IMG/VR virus record: IMGVR_UViG_3300028423_000153
Location: 1-20,543 of that record
Length of the DNA: 20,543 nt
Reading direction: 5' to 3' (one strand)
From: a virus
A program made the translations under genes and the position numbers. Each line of letters begins with the position of its first letter. The first letter of the stretch is position 1. The notes below the pieces were generated by a model. That model was not told the DNA's origin. It searched no databases and saw nothing but the letters and a program-made list of their open reading frames with translations. Shown one piece after another: positions 7,017 to 14,510 of this stretch.

Positions 7017-7420
7017 ATGATCAAGATATTTTTAGAGGTTGTGGAGTCCAGATTGAATTAGTAGACGAAGACGGATTTCTTAAAGTGAAAGAAACGCTAA
7101 CTCGTATTGGCGTAGCTTCACGAAGAGAAAAGAAGTTATATCAGTCATGTCATATCTTGCATAAACAAGGCAGATATGCTATACTACATTTTAAGGAACT
7201 TTTTCTTCTTGATGGAAAAATCAATAATTTTTCACAAGAAGATCGTGGTCGAAGAAATACGATTGTAAATCTTTTAGAAGAGTGGAATCTGATCCGAACG
7301 ATTGACACCGAAAAAGTCGAAGAATCAGTAGCACCTCTGTCACAGATTAAAGTTCTACCTTATCGTGAAAAAAGCGAATGGGAGTTGGTCACTAAGTATA
7401 GTATTGGCAAAAAGAGGTAA
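7013..7420 (+). CDS. regA: RegA translational repressor
   Basis: A 135-residue protein. It matches T4 RegA (122) strongly: DGFLKVKETLTRIGVASRR (T4 EDFLKVKETLTRMGIA), LYQSCHILHKQGRYAILHFKE (T4 LYQSCHILQKKGLYYIVHFKE) and a C-terminal 'EWELVTKYSIG' (T4 EWKLVPKYTIG). It binds AU-rich ribosome sites on early mRNAs to block translation, including its own and those of gp44/45 in T4. About ten extra residues precede the T4-equivalent start. It is coupled to gp62 by ATGA, and the T4 order 44-62-regA-43 is retained apart from dut and hsp20. Confidence 0.93.
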   Translation: MNDQDIFRGCGVQIELVDEDGFLKVKETLTRIGVASRREKKLYQSCHILHKQGRYAILHFKELFLLDGKINNFSQEDRGRRNTIVNLLEEWNLIRTIDTEKVEESVAPLSQIKVLPYREKSEWELVTKYSIGKKR

Positions 7421-7421
7421 T

Positions 7422-7925
7422 ATGAATACATTACATGTTTGGAAGCTGTGGGAAGAAGCAAATCTTCCCACTTATGCGAGTGAGTGGGCTGCTTGTTTTG
7501 ATATCTATGCCTCGCTTCGAAGCGGAGATCAAGTAACAGTATACGATGAAAAGAATGAAAAGATCAAGAGACCTATCGTAAATCGAACAGTCGCTCTTTT
7601 TAAAAGAGAGCGCATGTTGGTTCCAACGGGTCTAGTATTTGATTTAGAAGAGAATCAGTCTCTACGAATTCATCCTAGGTCTGGATTATCACTTAAGAAC
7701 GGTTTAGCAATTGCAAACTGCGAAGGTGTAGTAGATGCTGATTATGTGCAACAAACTTTCGTAATGCTGTATAACTCATCTCTTAAGTGCTTTGAAATCG
7801 AAGATGGAATGAGAGTTGCACAGGGTGAGATCGTAGAGACACATCAACATAAAATCATTGAGTCTGACCGAGAGCCAGAAAGCAAAAGTTCAAGAAAAGG
7901 AGGCTTCGGATCAACTGGAATTTAG
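7422..7925 (+). CDS. dut: dUTPase (dUTP diphosphatase), trimeric type
   Basis: A 167-residue protein starting at ATG 7422 after AAGAGGTA; an upstream in-frame ATG at 7365 lies inside regA. All five dUTPase motifs are seen: ASEWAACFDIYA (motif 1), IHPRSGLSLKNGL (motif 2), GVVDADYVQQTFVMLYN (motif 3, with the catalytic Asp in DADY), GMRVAQGEI (motif 4) and RKGGFGSTG (motif 5, which closes over the nucleotide). It hydrolyses dUTP to dUMP and pyrophosphate, limiting uracil incorporation and feeding dTMP synthesis. It is longer than the minimal family (about 140-150) because of an insertion between motifs 1 and 2. Confidence 0.92.
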   Translation: MNTLHVWKLWEEANLPTYASEWAACFDIYASLRSGDQVTVYDEKNEKIKRPIVNRTVALFKRERMLVPTGLVFDLEENQSLRIHPRSGLSLKNGLAIANCEGVVDADYVQQTFVMLYNSSLKCFEIEDGMRVAQGEIVETHQHKIIESDREPESKSSRKGGFGSTGI

Positions 7926-7940
7926 TCGTCATGACTAAAT
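7920..7940 (+). repeat. Perfect hairpin at the dUTPase stop codon
   Basis: ATTTAGTC (7920-7927) pairs with GACTAAAT (7933-7940) around a five-base loop. The TAG stop is in the 5' arm. No T-run follows, so it is not a standard terminator. It may stabilise the 3' end or modulate readthrough to hsp20. Confidence 0.45.
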
Positions 7941-8000
7941 AAAAGCGGGCGCTTATAAAGGCCCAAAGTCTAAAATCTTGCTTAAAGAAAGGAGATAAGT

Positions 8001-8465
8001 ATGAATACACGTAGAATTAACACTTCTGCAAACTATTACGATCCATTCTTCATCGGATTTGATACGGTTCTAAATAAAATGAACCAAGTAAATACGATCA
8101 AGGATCATAAATATCCTCCATATAACATTCTCAAACTAGGTGAGGACGTGTATCTTCTCGAAATGGCTGTTGCTGGTTTTGTTGAAGATGACTTTGATAT
8201 CACACTACAAGATGGAATGCTTACCATTAAAGGCAGTGTTGATGGGGTAGATGAAGACACCGAATATCTTCACAAAGGGATTGCAACAAGATCGTTTACA
8301 CGAACTTTCACGTTGGCAGATACGATTCGAGTGGATAAAGTCACACTGGACAACGGTATTCTGGCAATTCGTCTTGTTAACGTTGTCCCAGATGAGAAAA
8401 AACCACAAAAGTTTGCTGTAAACGGTGAACGAGGACAATCTAATCCAGAATATCTGAAAGGTTAA
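8001..8465 (+). CDS. Hsp20 / small heat-shock protein (IbpA-like)
   Basis: A 154-residue protein with an alpha-crystallin domain: PPYNILKLGEDVYLLEMAVAGF, 'DDFDITLQDGMLTIKG' and 'YLHKGIATRSFTRTFTLAD', then 'DNGILAIRL' (the 'nGvL.i.lp' strand). These match bacterial IbpA-type holdases that bind unfolding proteins without ATP. Hsp20 genes are common in T4-like marine and rhizobial phages, often within the structural or replication clusters. The ribosome site AAAGGAGA is very strong. The C-terminus lacks a clear I-x-I motif. It is followed by a micro-ORF and a terminator. Confidence 0.88.
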   Translation: MNTRRINTSANYYDPFFIGFDTVLNKMNQVNTIKDHKYPPYNILKLGEDVYLLEMAVAGFVEDDFDITLQDGMLTIKGSVDGVDEDTEYLHKGIATRSFTRTFTLADTIRVDKVTLDNGILAIRLVNVVPDEKKPQKFAVNGERGQSNPEYLKG

Positions 8466-8468
8466 TAT

Positions 8469-8528
8469 ATGTGGCCATATAACGAAACAGAGCTTGCGTT
8501 TATTAACGGCAAGTATACTAACCGCTAA
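8469..8528 (+). CDS. Possible 19-residue micro-protein
   Basis: ATG to TAA encodes MWPYNETELAFINGKYTNR. AAAGG (8457-8461) lies seven bases before the ATG, within the end of hsp20, and a terminator follows six bases after the stop. The position as last cistron before a terminator supports a real, very short gene, but length alone makes this uncertain. Confidence 0.4.
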   Translation: MWPYNETELAFINGKYTNR

Positions 8529-8534
8529 CTAAAA

Positions 8535-8555
8535 GGGGCGTTCGCGCCCCTTTTT
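8535..8555 (+). terminator. Rho-independent terminator with TTCG loop
   Basis: GGGGCG (8535-8540), TTCG loop, CGCCCC (8545-8550), then five T, preceded by four A. It closes the gp44-hsp20 operon. An A-run before and T-run after could allow some bidirectional function. Confidence 0.92.
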
Positions 8556-8558
8556 CAC

Positions 8559-8587
8559 TTGACAACGAAGCTTCTCTTTTGTATAGT
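8559..8587 (+). promoter_or_regulatory. Strong sigma70 promoter for DNA polymerase
   Basis: TTGACA (8559-8564), 17 bp, TATAGT (8582-8587), 48 bp before the gp43 start. The spacer contains the palindrome GAAGCTTC (8567-8574) and the word CTTCTCTTTT shared with the gp44 promoter. Confidence 0.85.
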
Positions 8588-8634
8588 ATACGAATTAAGA
8601 GCACGAGCCGTTTTCAATCAAATCATGGGGTGTT

Positions 8635-9642
8635 ATGTCTTTCTATACTTCTGTTCAGAGATATGGTAACAATATTCTTTTTCGAGGATACGACAACAAA
8701 GGCAATCGTATTCACAAAAAGTTTAAGTTCTCTCCTACATTCTATCTACCTTCAAACAATCAAGAGTGCGACTGGACTGCTCTTGACGGAACTCCCGTAA
8801 AACCAATTCAACTCGATACGATGAGTGAAGCCAAAGAGTTTCTTGAAAAGTATAGTGACGTAGACAACTTTAACATCTACGGAAATACTAATTACGTAGC
8901 TCAGTTCATTCAAGAAGCTTATCCTGGCGAAATCGAGTTTAATTCCAACTTCATTCACGTCGGTAACTTCGACATTGAAGTTGCGTCTGATGAAGGATTT
9001 CCTCATCCTGAAAGTGCTTCGTATCCAGTCATCTCCATTGCTTACAAAAACAGCGTCAATAACATTTATTACGTTTGGGGGTTGGGTGACTATGACGCGA
9101 ATAAGACAGAGTTGGATCTAAAAGATCACATGATTCGTTATGTGAAGTGTCGCTCTGAAGCAGAACTTCTACAGAAGTTTGTGGTGTTCTGGGAAAACAA
9201 CACCCCAGACATCATTACAGGTTGGAATATCCGTCTGTTTGACATACCCTATCTTGTGAATCGAATCGCTAAAGTGTGCGGTGAAAAGACACAGAAGGCA
9301 TTGTCACCCTGGGGTGTCGTCAAATATCGTCAGATTAGCGTCAAAGGCAAGAGTCTGGATGCTTATGAGATTTATGGCGTAGCCCAGATGGACTACTATG
9401 ACCTATTTCAAAAGTTTGGGTATACGTATGGTAACCAAGAATCATATGCGCTAGATCATATCGCGCATGTAGTTTTGGGTGAGAAGAAGCTTTCTTATGA
9501 AGAGCACGGAAATTTATTCAACTTATTGACTAGCAAATCGAGGAAGATTGAAGTTGACAATACTAAGTCTAAAGAGAAGATGGCGGCTTTTGAGAAGTGG
9601 TGTTTGCTAAGAGATAATATAGGGAAAAAGTTGGGCAAATAA
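8635..9642 (+). CDS. 43A: DNA polymerase gp43, N-terminal part (43A): exonuclease domain with Exo I and II
   Basis: A 335-residue family B polymerase fragment. Exo I is D113-I-E115 in NFDIEVAS; Exo II is NIRLFD with D203 in ITGWNIRLFDIPYL; the conserved block YALDHIAHVVLG follows. The frame stops at 9640-9642, before Exo III (YxxxD), which lies in the downstream ORF at 10379. Together the two ORFs total 918 residues, against 898 for T4 gp43, so little or nothing is lost. The last few residues (about from 9609 on) may be non-native sequence. Split gene 43 is known in some Aeromonas T4 relatives with a mobile endonuclease gene between the parts. Whether the halves assemble as two chains or are spliced is not decided here. 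Confidence 0.88.
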   Translation: MSFYTSVQRYGNNILFRGYDNKGNRIHKKFKFSPTFYLPSNNQECDWTALDGTPVKPIQLDTMSEAKEFLEKYSDVDNFNIYGNTNYVAQFIQEAYPGEIEFNSNFIHVGNFDIEVASDEGFPHPESASYPVISIAYKNSVNNIYYVWGLGDYDANKTELDLKDHMIRYVKCRSEAELLQKFVVFWENNTPDIITGWNIRLFDIPYLVNRIAKVCGEKTQKALSPWGVVKYRQISVKGKSLDAYEIYGVAQMDYYDLFQKFGYTYGNQESYALDHIAHVVLGEKKLSYEEHGNLFNLLTSKSRKIEVDNTKSKEKMAAFEKWCLLRDNIGKKLGK

Positions 9643-9664
9643 TACCCTCCCAAGTCCCAGATAT

Positions 9665-9672
9665 TATAAATA
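9665..9672 (+). promoter_or_regulatory. T4-type late promoter for the HNH gene
   Basis: TATAAATA exactly matches the T4 late promoter -10 sequence read by gp55. It lies 40 bp before the HNH ATG. The other HNH gene (minus strand, 14356) has an equivalent element, which supports it. In T4, intron-borne homing nucleases are also late-transcribed. Confidence 0.65.
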
Positions 9673-9711
9673 ACATTATAATATTTGAGACGATATCAGG
9701 AGGAGATTTAG

Positions 9712-10428
9712 ATGTATCTGGACAACAAATATACCAAGATATATTATCAATTGGTCGAAAGGGGTTTAAGTAGAGAATCGGGTGCTGATAGTATTTACTA
9801 TGAAAAGCATCACATAATACCAAGGTCTTTGGGTGGATCAGACGACGATGATAACTTGATGTATTTGCTTCCCAGAGAACATTATGTCGCTCATCATCTT
9901 CTCACAAAAATGGTAGAAGGGACGGAAAAATCTAAAATGACTTTCGCACTACATACCTTTTTTCATTTCAACAAATATAGAAGACTCAACTTCACCGCAA
10001 GACAATACGAGTATCACAAAAAAGAGTTCGCTAAGGCGTGTAAATATAGAGTTCCGAAAACGAAATCCGATGTTTATAGTTTTAAGCATAGAGAGACATT
10101 AGAAGAATTTGTAGGAACCATATACGAATTTCATAAACATAGCGGTCTATCTCAGCAGGAAGTCAATTTTCTGCGAGTTGCTGCCGAAGATGAAGCGTCT
10201 ACGACTAGATGGATAAAAAATTGGGGGGTTTGGGTTGATGAGTTGCAAGATTGGTCTTATAATAAGAGAAAGAAACCTAGTAGACAAACTCCTGTGATAT
10301 GCGAGCACTGTAATAAAAGTGTGTCGCCTGGAAATTATTCGAGGTGGCACGGAGATAATTGTAAGGAAGTAGATATCGATGGACACTATGCGAGAACTAG
10401 ACAGGTTGCTAGAATCAGCAAGCGTTGA
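9712..10428 (+). CDS. HNH homing endonuclease inserted in gene 43
   Basis: A 238-residue protein with good ribosome site AGGAGG seven bases before the ATG. The nuclease motif is H33-H34 in KHHIIPRSLGGSDDDDNL with N48, then the last His at EHYVAHH (57-62). A C-terminal C2HC knuckle (C197, C200, H213, C217) in ICEHCNKS...RWHGDNC is typical of DNA-binding tails of phage HNH enzymes. The frame runs 50 bases into the start of the second polymerase ORF, so the last dozen residues may be non-native. It resembles the HNH at 14356: both share 'HHI.P...GGSD...NL.YL...EH..AH....KM'. Its role would be to cut gene 43 of related phages lacking the insert. Confidence 0.85.
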   Translation: MYLDNKYTKIYYQLVERGLSRESGADSIYYEKHHIIPRSLGGSDDDDNLMYLLPREHYVAHHLLTKMVEGTEKSKMTFALHTFFHFNKYRRLNFTARQYEYHKKEFAKACKYRVPKTKSDVYSFKHRETLEEFVGTIYEFHKHSGLSQQEVNFLRVAAEDEASTTRWIKNWGVWVDELQDWSYNKRKKPSRQTPVICEHCNKSVSPGNYSRWHGDNCKEVDIDGHYARTRQVARISKR

Positions 10429-12130
10429 TGAATTACTCGAAATGGATTTAGATCGTTTCACCCGTGACGAGTTGGAATATTTATTTGATAGAGTCCAAAC
10501 CAAGGCAGATGATGTGTGCTACAGTCTTGGAATCGACTATAACATTCGAGATGTCCAGCTTGTAGATGAAATCGATAAGCAGACCGGTCTACTTGATCTA
10601 GGTCTAACGATTGCATATAAAGGTGGTGTCAACTATCCAGATGTTTTCGGAACAACTGGTATTTGGGATAGCATTACATATCGTTATTTGAGCGACCGCA
10701 AGATTGCAGTGCCACAGCCAGAACACAAAGAAAAAGGAGATTATCCAGGTGGCTACGTGAAAGAGCCGATCACGGGTATGAACGAGTGGGTTGTGTCTTT
10801 CGATCTTAATTCACTGTATCCGAACTTGATCGTGCAGTATAACATGTCACCTGAAACACTTCTCAAAAGTCCTGCTGATATGCTTCCGAGTGGTGTTGAC
10901 TTCTATCTTGAAAATGGTCTTCATCCTTCGGTGCACGAAAGAAACGTATCTGTGGCAGCGAATGGGTCTTGTTATCGTAAAGACGTGAAGGGATTTATCC
11001 CCGAGATTATTGTAAATCTATACGATGAAAGAAAGACCGTCAAAAAGCAAATGCTCGAAAAGAAGCAGGAATATGAAAAAAACAAATCTCCAAATCTAAA
11101 TAGAGATATTACACAACTAGACAACCGCCAAATGGCAGTAAAAATCCTTTTGAATTCACTTTATGGTGCACTTGGGAATAAATATTTCCGTTATTTTGAT
11201 CTACGAGTAGCAGAGGCAATCACACTATCTGGTCAGCTTTCGATTCGCTGGGCTGAAAAGGCGATGAATGATTCGTTGAATAGTATTCTCGGTACAGATG
11301 GTGAGGATTACGTGATTGCAATTGATACGGACTCTCTCTATGTCAATATGAAACCACTTGTGGATAAAGTTCAACCAAAAGATCCTGTATCGTTTCTCGA
11401 CAAAGCGTGTGAGCAAAAGTTCGAACCTATTCTCGAAAAGGCTTATCAAAAGCTATTCGAAAAAATGAATGCGTATGAAAATCGAATGGTCATGGCAAGA
11501 GAGGCAATTGCAGATCGTGGAGTGTGGACGGGTAAAAAACGTTACATTCTCAACGTTCATAATAACGAAGGTGTTCAGTATACAGAACCGAAACTCAAGG
11601 TCATGGGACTTGAAGCAGTTAAGTCTTCAACCCCTCAGATCATTCGAGACAAGTTCGAAGAAGCATATCGAATCATTCTAACTGGCGAAGAAAAAGACCT
11701 TCATAAGTTCGTCGCAGACTTTGAGAAGCAGTTCAAATCTCTTTCACCAGAAGAAGTATCGTTTCCTCGAGGTGTGTCTGAGATCGATAAGTGGAAAGCT
11801 GGGTCTGACATTTACAAGAAAGGGACGCCAATTCACGTTAGGGGCGCTTTGCTTTTCAATTGTAAAGCTAAAGAGCTAGGTTTAGATCGAAGCGTTGAGT
11901 TGATCAAGAATGGCTCTAAAATCAAGTTCTGCTATCTAAAAACGCCAAATCCGCTTCGTGAAAACGTTGTGTCTTTTCCACAGTATCTTCCACGTGAAAT
12001 GGGGCTAAACGATTACATCGATTACGATAAACAGTTTGACAAAGCGTTCAAGGAACCACTTCGTCTTGTCACGGACGCGATTGGTTGGAACCTAGAACAC
12101 ATTAATACAATTGAAGATTTCTTTGTATGA
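10379..12130 (+). CDS. 43B: DNA polymerase gp43, C-terminal part (43B): Exo III, palm, fingers and thumb
   Basis: A 583-residue fragment. Exo III is Y54-N-I-R-D58. Polymerase motif A is FDLNSLYP (D142), motif B is K255-x3-N259-SLYG, and motif C is D316-T-D318-S. The C-terminus ends 'NTIEDFFV', plausibly the clamp-binding peptide (T4 ends LDFLFG). The start at ATG 10379 has AAGGAAG (10363-10369) nine bases upstream, so it can be translated alone; ATG 10388 is an alternative. The first 45 residues are charged and helical. Upstream of 10373 the frame is closed by TAG at 10370. Domain content means this chain has polymerase activity residues but lacks two of the three exonuclease motifs. Confidence 0.92.
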   Translation: MDTMRELDRLLESASVDELLEMDLDRFTRDELEYLFDRVQTKADDVCYSLGIDYNIRDVQLVDEIDKQTGLLDLGLTIAYKGGVNYPDVFGTTGIWDSITYRYLSDRKIAVPQPEHKEKGDYPGGYVKEPITGMNEWVVSFDLNSLYPNLIVQYNMSPETLLKSPADMLPSGVDFYLENGLHPSVHERNVSVAANGSCYRKDVKGFIPEIIVNLYDERKTVKKQMLEKKQEYEKNKSPNLNRDITQLDNRQMAVKILLNSLYGALGNKYFRYFDLRVAEAITLSGQLSIRWAEKAMNDSLNSILGTDGEDYVIAIDTDSLYVNMKPLVDKVQPKDPVSFLDKACEQKFEPILEKAYQKLFEKMNAYENRMVMAREAIADRGVWTGKKRYILNVHNNEGVQYTEPKLKVMGLEAVKSSTPQIIRDKFEEAYRIILTGEEKDLHKFVADFEKQFKSLSPEEVSFPRGVSEIDKWKAGSDIYKKGTPIHVRGALLFNCKAKELGLDRSVELIKNGSKIKFCYLKTPNPLRENVVSFPQYLPREMGLNDYIDYDKQFDKAFKEPLRLVTDAIGWNLEHINTIEDFFV

Positions 12131-12139
12131 GGAGTAAAG

Positions 12140-12385
12140 ATGAGCGACATTGAAGACTTTGGTTTCATTGCTCTTGATGAAAATGATCTATCAAATATTA
12201 AAAGCGACGCCAACGAAAAAGAGGTTGACGAGAGATTAAAAAAAATGTATGATGCGATTATGCCTCTGCTCAACAATCTACGCAAAAATCCAGAAAAAGA
12301 TTATATCTATTGGCCGAACCGAACTGATAAGATAGACCAGTTCGAAAGCAAATTGTATAACATCATGAAAGAAGGGAAAAACTAA
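12140..12385 (+). CDS. Small conserved T4-like protein of unknown function
   Basis: An 81-residue acidic protein with GAGGAG overlapping the polymerase stop, five bases before the ATG. It reads MSDIEDFGFIALDE at the start and has 'IMPLLNNLRKNPEKDYIYWPNR' in the middle. I recall similar short proteins, with the same 'L.nL..nPekdYI.WPnR..ki' block, next to uvsX in T4-like phages, without a firm function. No enzyme motif is visible. It is in the polymerase-uvsX operon with a gap of only one base to uvsX. Confidence 0.7.
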   Translation: MSDIEDFGFIALDENDLSNIKSDANEKEVDERLKKMYDAIMPLLNNLRKNPEKDYIYWPNRTDKIDQFESKLYNIMKEGKN

Positions 12386-12386
12386 T

Positions 12387-13439
12387 ATGTCTCTAATTGA
12401 TAAGCTACAAAAATCAGGTGCTGTTAAACACACATCTGTTCTTTCCGAATCTACTTACTTTAATGTTAAAGAAAGTGTTCCCACTGACATTCCTATTATC
12501 AACTTAGCATTATCAGGTCAACTTAATGGGGGGCTTACTTCAGGATTGACCTTTTTAGCGGGGGAATCCAAAAGTTTCAAGTCTCTCCTGGGTTTGATGA
12601 TGGTTAAGGCATACTTGAAAAAACACGAAGATGCAGTATGTCTGTTCTATGATAGCGAGTTTGGAACTACGCCTGGATATATTGAGACTAACGGTATCGA
12701 TCCTAATAGAGTGCTACATATTCCAATTGAGCATCTAGAACAGTTGAAATTTGACATTTCAAAAAGACTTGATGCTATCGAAAGAGGAGATAAGGTTATC
12801 ATCTTTGTTGATTCTGTAGGTAATCTTGCATCTAAAAAAGAGGTGGATGACGCTCTCGACGGAAAATCCGTTGCGGATATGTCAAGAGCAAAAGTAATGA
12901 AATCTCTTTGGAGAATCGTTACACCAAATCTAACAACTAAAGACATTCCGTGTGTTGCCATCAATCACACATACCAGACTATGGAGCTTTATAGCAAAGC
13001 GGTGATGTCTGGTGGTACAGGTGGAATGTATTCAGCAAATCAGGTATTCATCATCTCAAAGGCCCAAGAAAAGGATGGTAAAGAGTTGAATGGATATAAG
13101 TTTACAATTAACATTGAAAAGTCTCGTTATGTGCGAGAAAAATCTAAGTTTCCGTTTACAGTTCTTTTTGAAGATGGTATAAACAAGTGGTCTGGATTGC
13201 TCGATATTGCTATTGAAGGTGGATTTGTTGTAAAGCCTTCTATGGGGTGGTATTCTAAAGTCGACCCAGAGACAGGTGAGATTGAAGATAAAAAGTATAG
13301 AGCAAAAGACACAAACAACTATAATTTCTGGGAAAGTATTCTTACTAGTAAAGAGTTCCAGGAATATGTTAAAGACCGATATCAAGTTGGTAGAAATGAG
13401 CTTATGAAAGATGAAGAAGAGGTAGATACACAAGAATGA
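12387..13439 (+). CDS. uvsX: UvsX RecA-like recombinase
   Basis: A 350-residue protein. Its Walker A, GESKSFKS (59-66), matches T4 GPSKSFKS, and AVCLFYDSEFGTTPGYI, SKKEVDDALDGK.VADM and CVAINHTYQT (T4 CIAINHTYET) are near-identical blocks. VIIFVDSVGNLASKKE carries Walker B. It forms filaments on ssDNA and drives strand invasion for recombination-dependent replication. It is shorter than T4 UvsX (391) because the acidic C-terminal tail is reduced (ends DEEEVDTQE). ATGA overlap at 13436 couples it to the gp41 fragment. Confidence 0.95.
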   Translation: MSLIDKLQKSGAVKHTSVLSESTYFNVKESVPTDIPIINLALSGQLNGGLTSGLTFLAGESKSFKSLLGLMMVKAYLKKHEDAVCLFYDSEFGTTPGYIETNGIDPNRVLHIPIEHLEQLKFDISKRLDAIERGDKVIIFVDSVGNLASKKEVDDALDGKSVADMSRAKVMKSLWRIVTPNLTTKDIPCVAINHTYQTMELYSKAVMSGGTGGMYSANQVFIISKAQEKDGKELNGYKFTINIEKSRYVREKSKFPFTVLFEDGINKWSGLLDIAIEGGFVVKPSMGWYSKVDPETGEIEDKKYRAKDTNNYNFWESILTSKEFQEYVKDRYQVGRNELMKDEEEVDTQE

Positions 13440-14125
13440 TCGAAAACACAATTCTTTCAGCACTTATTTACAACGAAGACTACACAAGAAAGGTTATCCC
13501 TTTTCTCAAAGAGGAGTATTTTCATGATCTAGCTGAAAAGAAGTTGTTTAATACCGTAACTGATTATGTCGAGAAATACAACGGGCTTCCTACTAAGGAA
13601 GCCCTACATCTTTCTTTGAGTGAGGATAGTAAACTAAACGAGTCAACTTATGAACAAGTCACAAAACTGATTGATTCTCTCGAATACGATGAGAAAACCG
13701 ACGTAAACTGGTTGTCCGAGAAGACTGAAAAGTTTTGTCAAGACCGTGCTATCTATAATGCTGTTCGAAAGTCAATCACGATCCTCGATGGAGACGAAAA
13801 GCAGCTAGACAAGGGCTCAATTCCCGAACTTCTATCAGATGCTCTAGGTGTGTCTTTTGACACTAATATTGGTCATGATTTTCTTGAAGGGTTTGCAGAA
13901 CGCTTCGAGTTCTATCATACTAAAGAGCATAAAGTGCCTTTTGATCTAGAGTTGTTCAACAAAATCACTAAAGGTGGAATATCTATTAGACCTCTTTTGG
14001 GTTTCGATACCTCTTTTACTCCATTCTATTCTGTCTTCTTTTGTAGCACCATGAAATCCGATGTTATTTTCGTGACACCATTTACCTATTTTTCTACGAT
14101 ATTCTACATTAAGATTGGCGCCTAA
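13436..14125 (+). CDS. 41A: Replicative helicase gp41, N-terminal part (41A), interrupted before Walker A
   Basis: Helicase homology covers about residues 1-181 (to about 13978): 'ENTILSALIYNEDYTRKV..FLKEEYF' (T4 VEIILSHLIFDQAYFSKVWPYMDSEYF), 'GHDFLEGFAERFEFYHTKEHKVPF' and NKITKGG (T4 GHDWMDDYEARW..., VPFKLRILNKITKGG). The frame then runs antisense through the HNH gene to a stop at 14125, giving 48 residues without helicase character. In T4 the next segment carries AGVNVGKS, the ATP-binding P-loop; it is not in this frame nor anywhere nearby. As written this piece would be an N-terminal domain only. Start ATG overlaps the uvsX stop. Confidence 0.82.
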   Translation: MIENTILSALIYNEDYTRKVIPFLKEEYFHDLAEKKLFNTVTDYVEKYNGLPTKEALHLSLSEDSKLNESTYEQVTKLIDSLEYDEKTDVNWLSEKTEKFCQDRAIYNAVRKSITILDGDEKQLDKGSIPELLSDALGVSFDTNIGHDFLEGFAERFEFYHTKEHKVPFDLELFNKITKGGISIRPLLGFDTSFTPFYSVFFCSTMKSDVIFVTPFTYFSTIFYIKIGA

Positions 14126-14356
14126 CATATTCATTGCTCTCAAGTCATTAATGTTTTTATGCATTTTCCATAACATAAAGTGCGCTAAAATATGCTCTTT
14201 AACAGTTAAATACGTTAGATTCGATTCATGATCACTACCACCTGCATGTTTTGGTGTTATATGGTGTTTATGTAATTCCGATCCTGGTTTGTAGGATTCT
14301 TTCAATGCTTTTCCGCGTTGACAAAGGTTGTGATAAGTGTTATGATAAATAGACAT
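13946..14356 (-). CDS. HNH endonuclease within gene 41, opposite strand, probably truncated
   Basis: A 136-residue protein read leftward, with AAGGAGA eight bases before its ATG. HNH motif: H31-H32 in HKHHITPKHAGGSDHESNL with N46, then EHILAHF (H55, H59). 'IGKWCHENNIGFHGATKEDRIEWSKRG' is a continuation common in intron-type phage HNH enzymes, which normally run on for some tens of residues. Here the last 15 or so codons (RYSTFSDFVEQL) are the antisense of the helicase KITKGG region, so the native C-terminus seems lost at a junction near 13980-13990. It has its own late promoter at 14418-14425. The catalytic motif is intact, so activity is possible. Confidence 0.8.
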   Translation of the reverse strand: MSIYHNTYHNLCQRGKALKESYKPGSELHKHHITPKHAGGSDHESNLTYLTVKEHILAHFMLWKMHKNINDLRAMNMLGANLNVEYRRKIGKWCHENNIGFHGATKEDRIEWSKRGIETQKRSNRYSTFSDFVEQL

Positions 14357-14417
14357 GCTGGAAATCTCCTTCTACGTTTCTAGTGTGTGTGGGGACTGCC
14401 ATCCCGCGACACACGTC

Positions 14418-14425
14418 TATTTATA
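14418..14425 (-). promoter_or_regulatory. T4-type late promoter for the minus-strand HNH gene
   Basis: TATAAATA on the minus strand, 62 bases before the HNH ATG. Exact match to the T4 late consensus and parallel to the element before the other HNH gene at 9665. Confidence 0.6.
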
Positions 14426-14510
14426 CAAAAGTATTCCCATCCAAACCAAATATAATTTGAAAAGTGAAGTAGAAGCACTATCCCATTACAGTAAAAGCAG
14501 GAGTTATTAT

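Noticed and set aside
7930-7965. ACTAAATA and TTATAAAG as late promoters before hsp20.
   Set aside because: Both deviate from TATAAATA at two or more positions, and every other late element here is an exact match.
9601-10392. Group I intron in gene 43: exon-side TTTGCT (9603-9608) could pair with GGCAAA (9634-9639) as P1, and AGTT with AACT as P10, giving an in-frame join at G10392.
   Set aside because: Between the HNH coding end and 10392 there is almost no room for the P3-P9 core, I could not find one, and the second ORF has its own ribosome site. RT-PCR would settle it; kept only as an alternative.
14355-14510. Extension of the second helicase ORF to ATG 14355, with a CGDC motif as an intein start.
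   Set aside because: The segment overlaps the HNH leader and late promoter, has low-complexity unrelated sequence and no ribosome site, while AGGAG precedes ATG 14511. A split-intein Cys1 here is not convincing.
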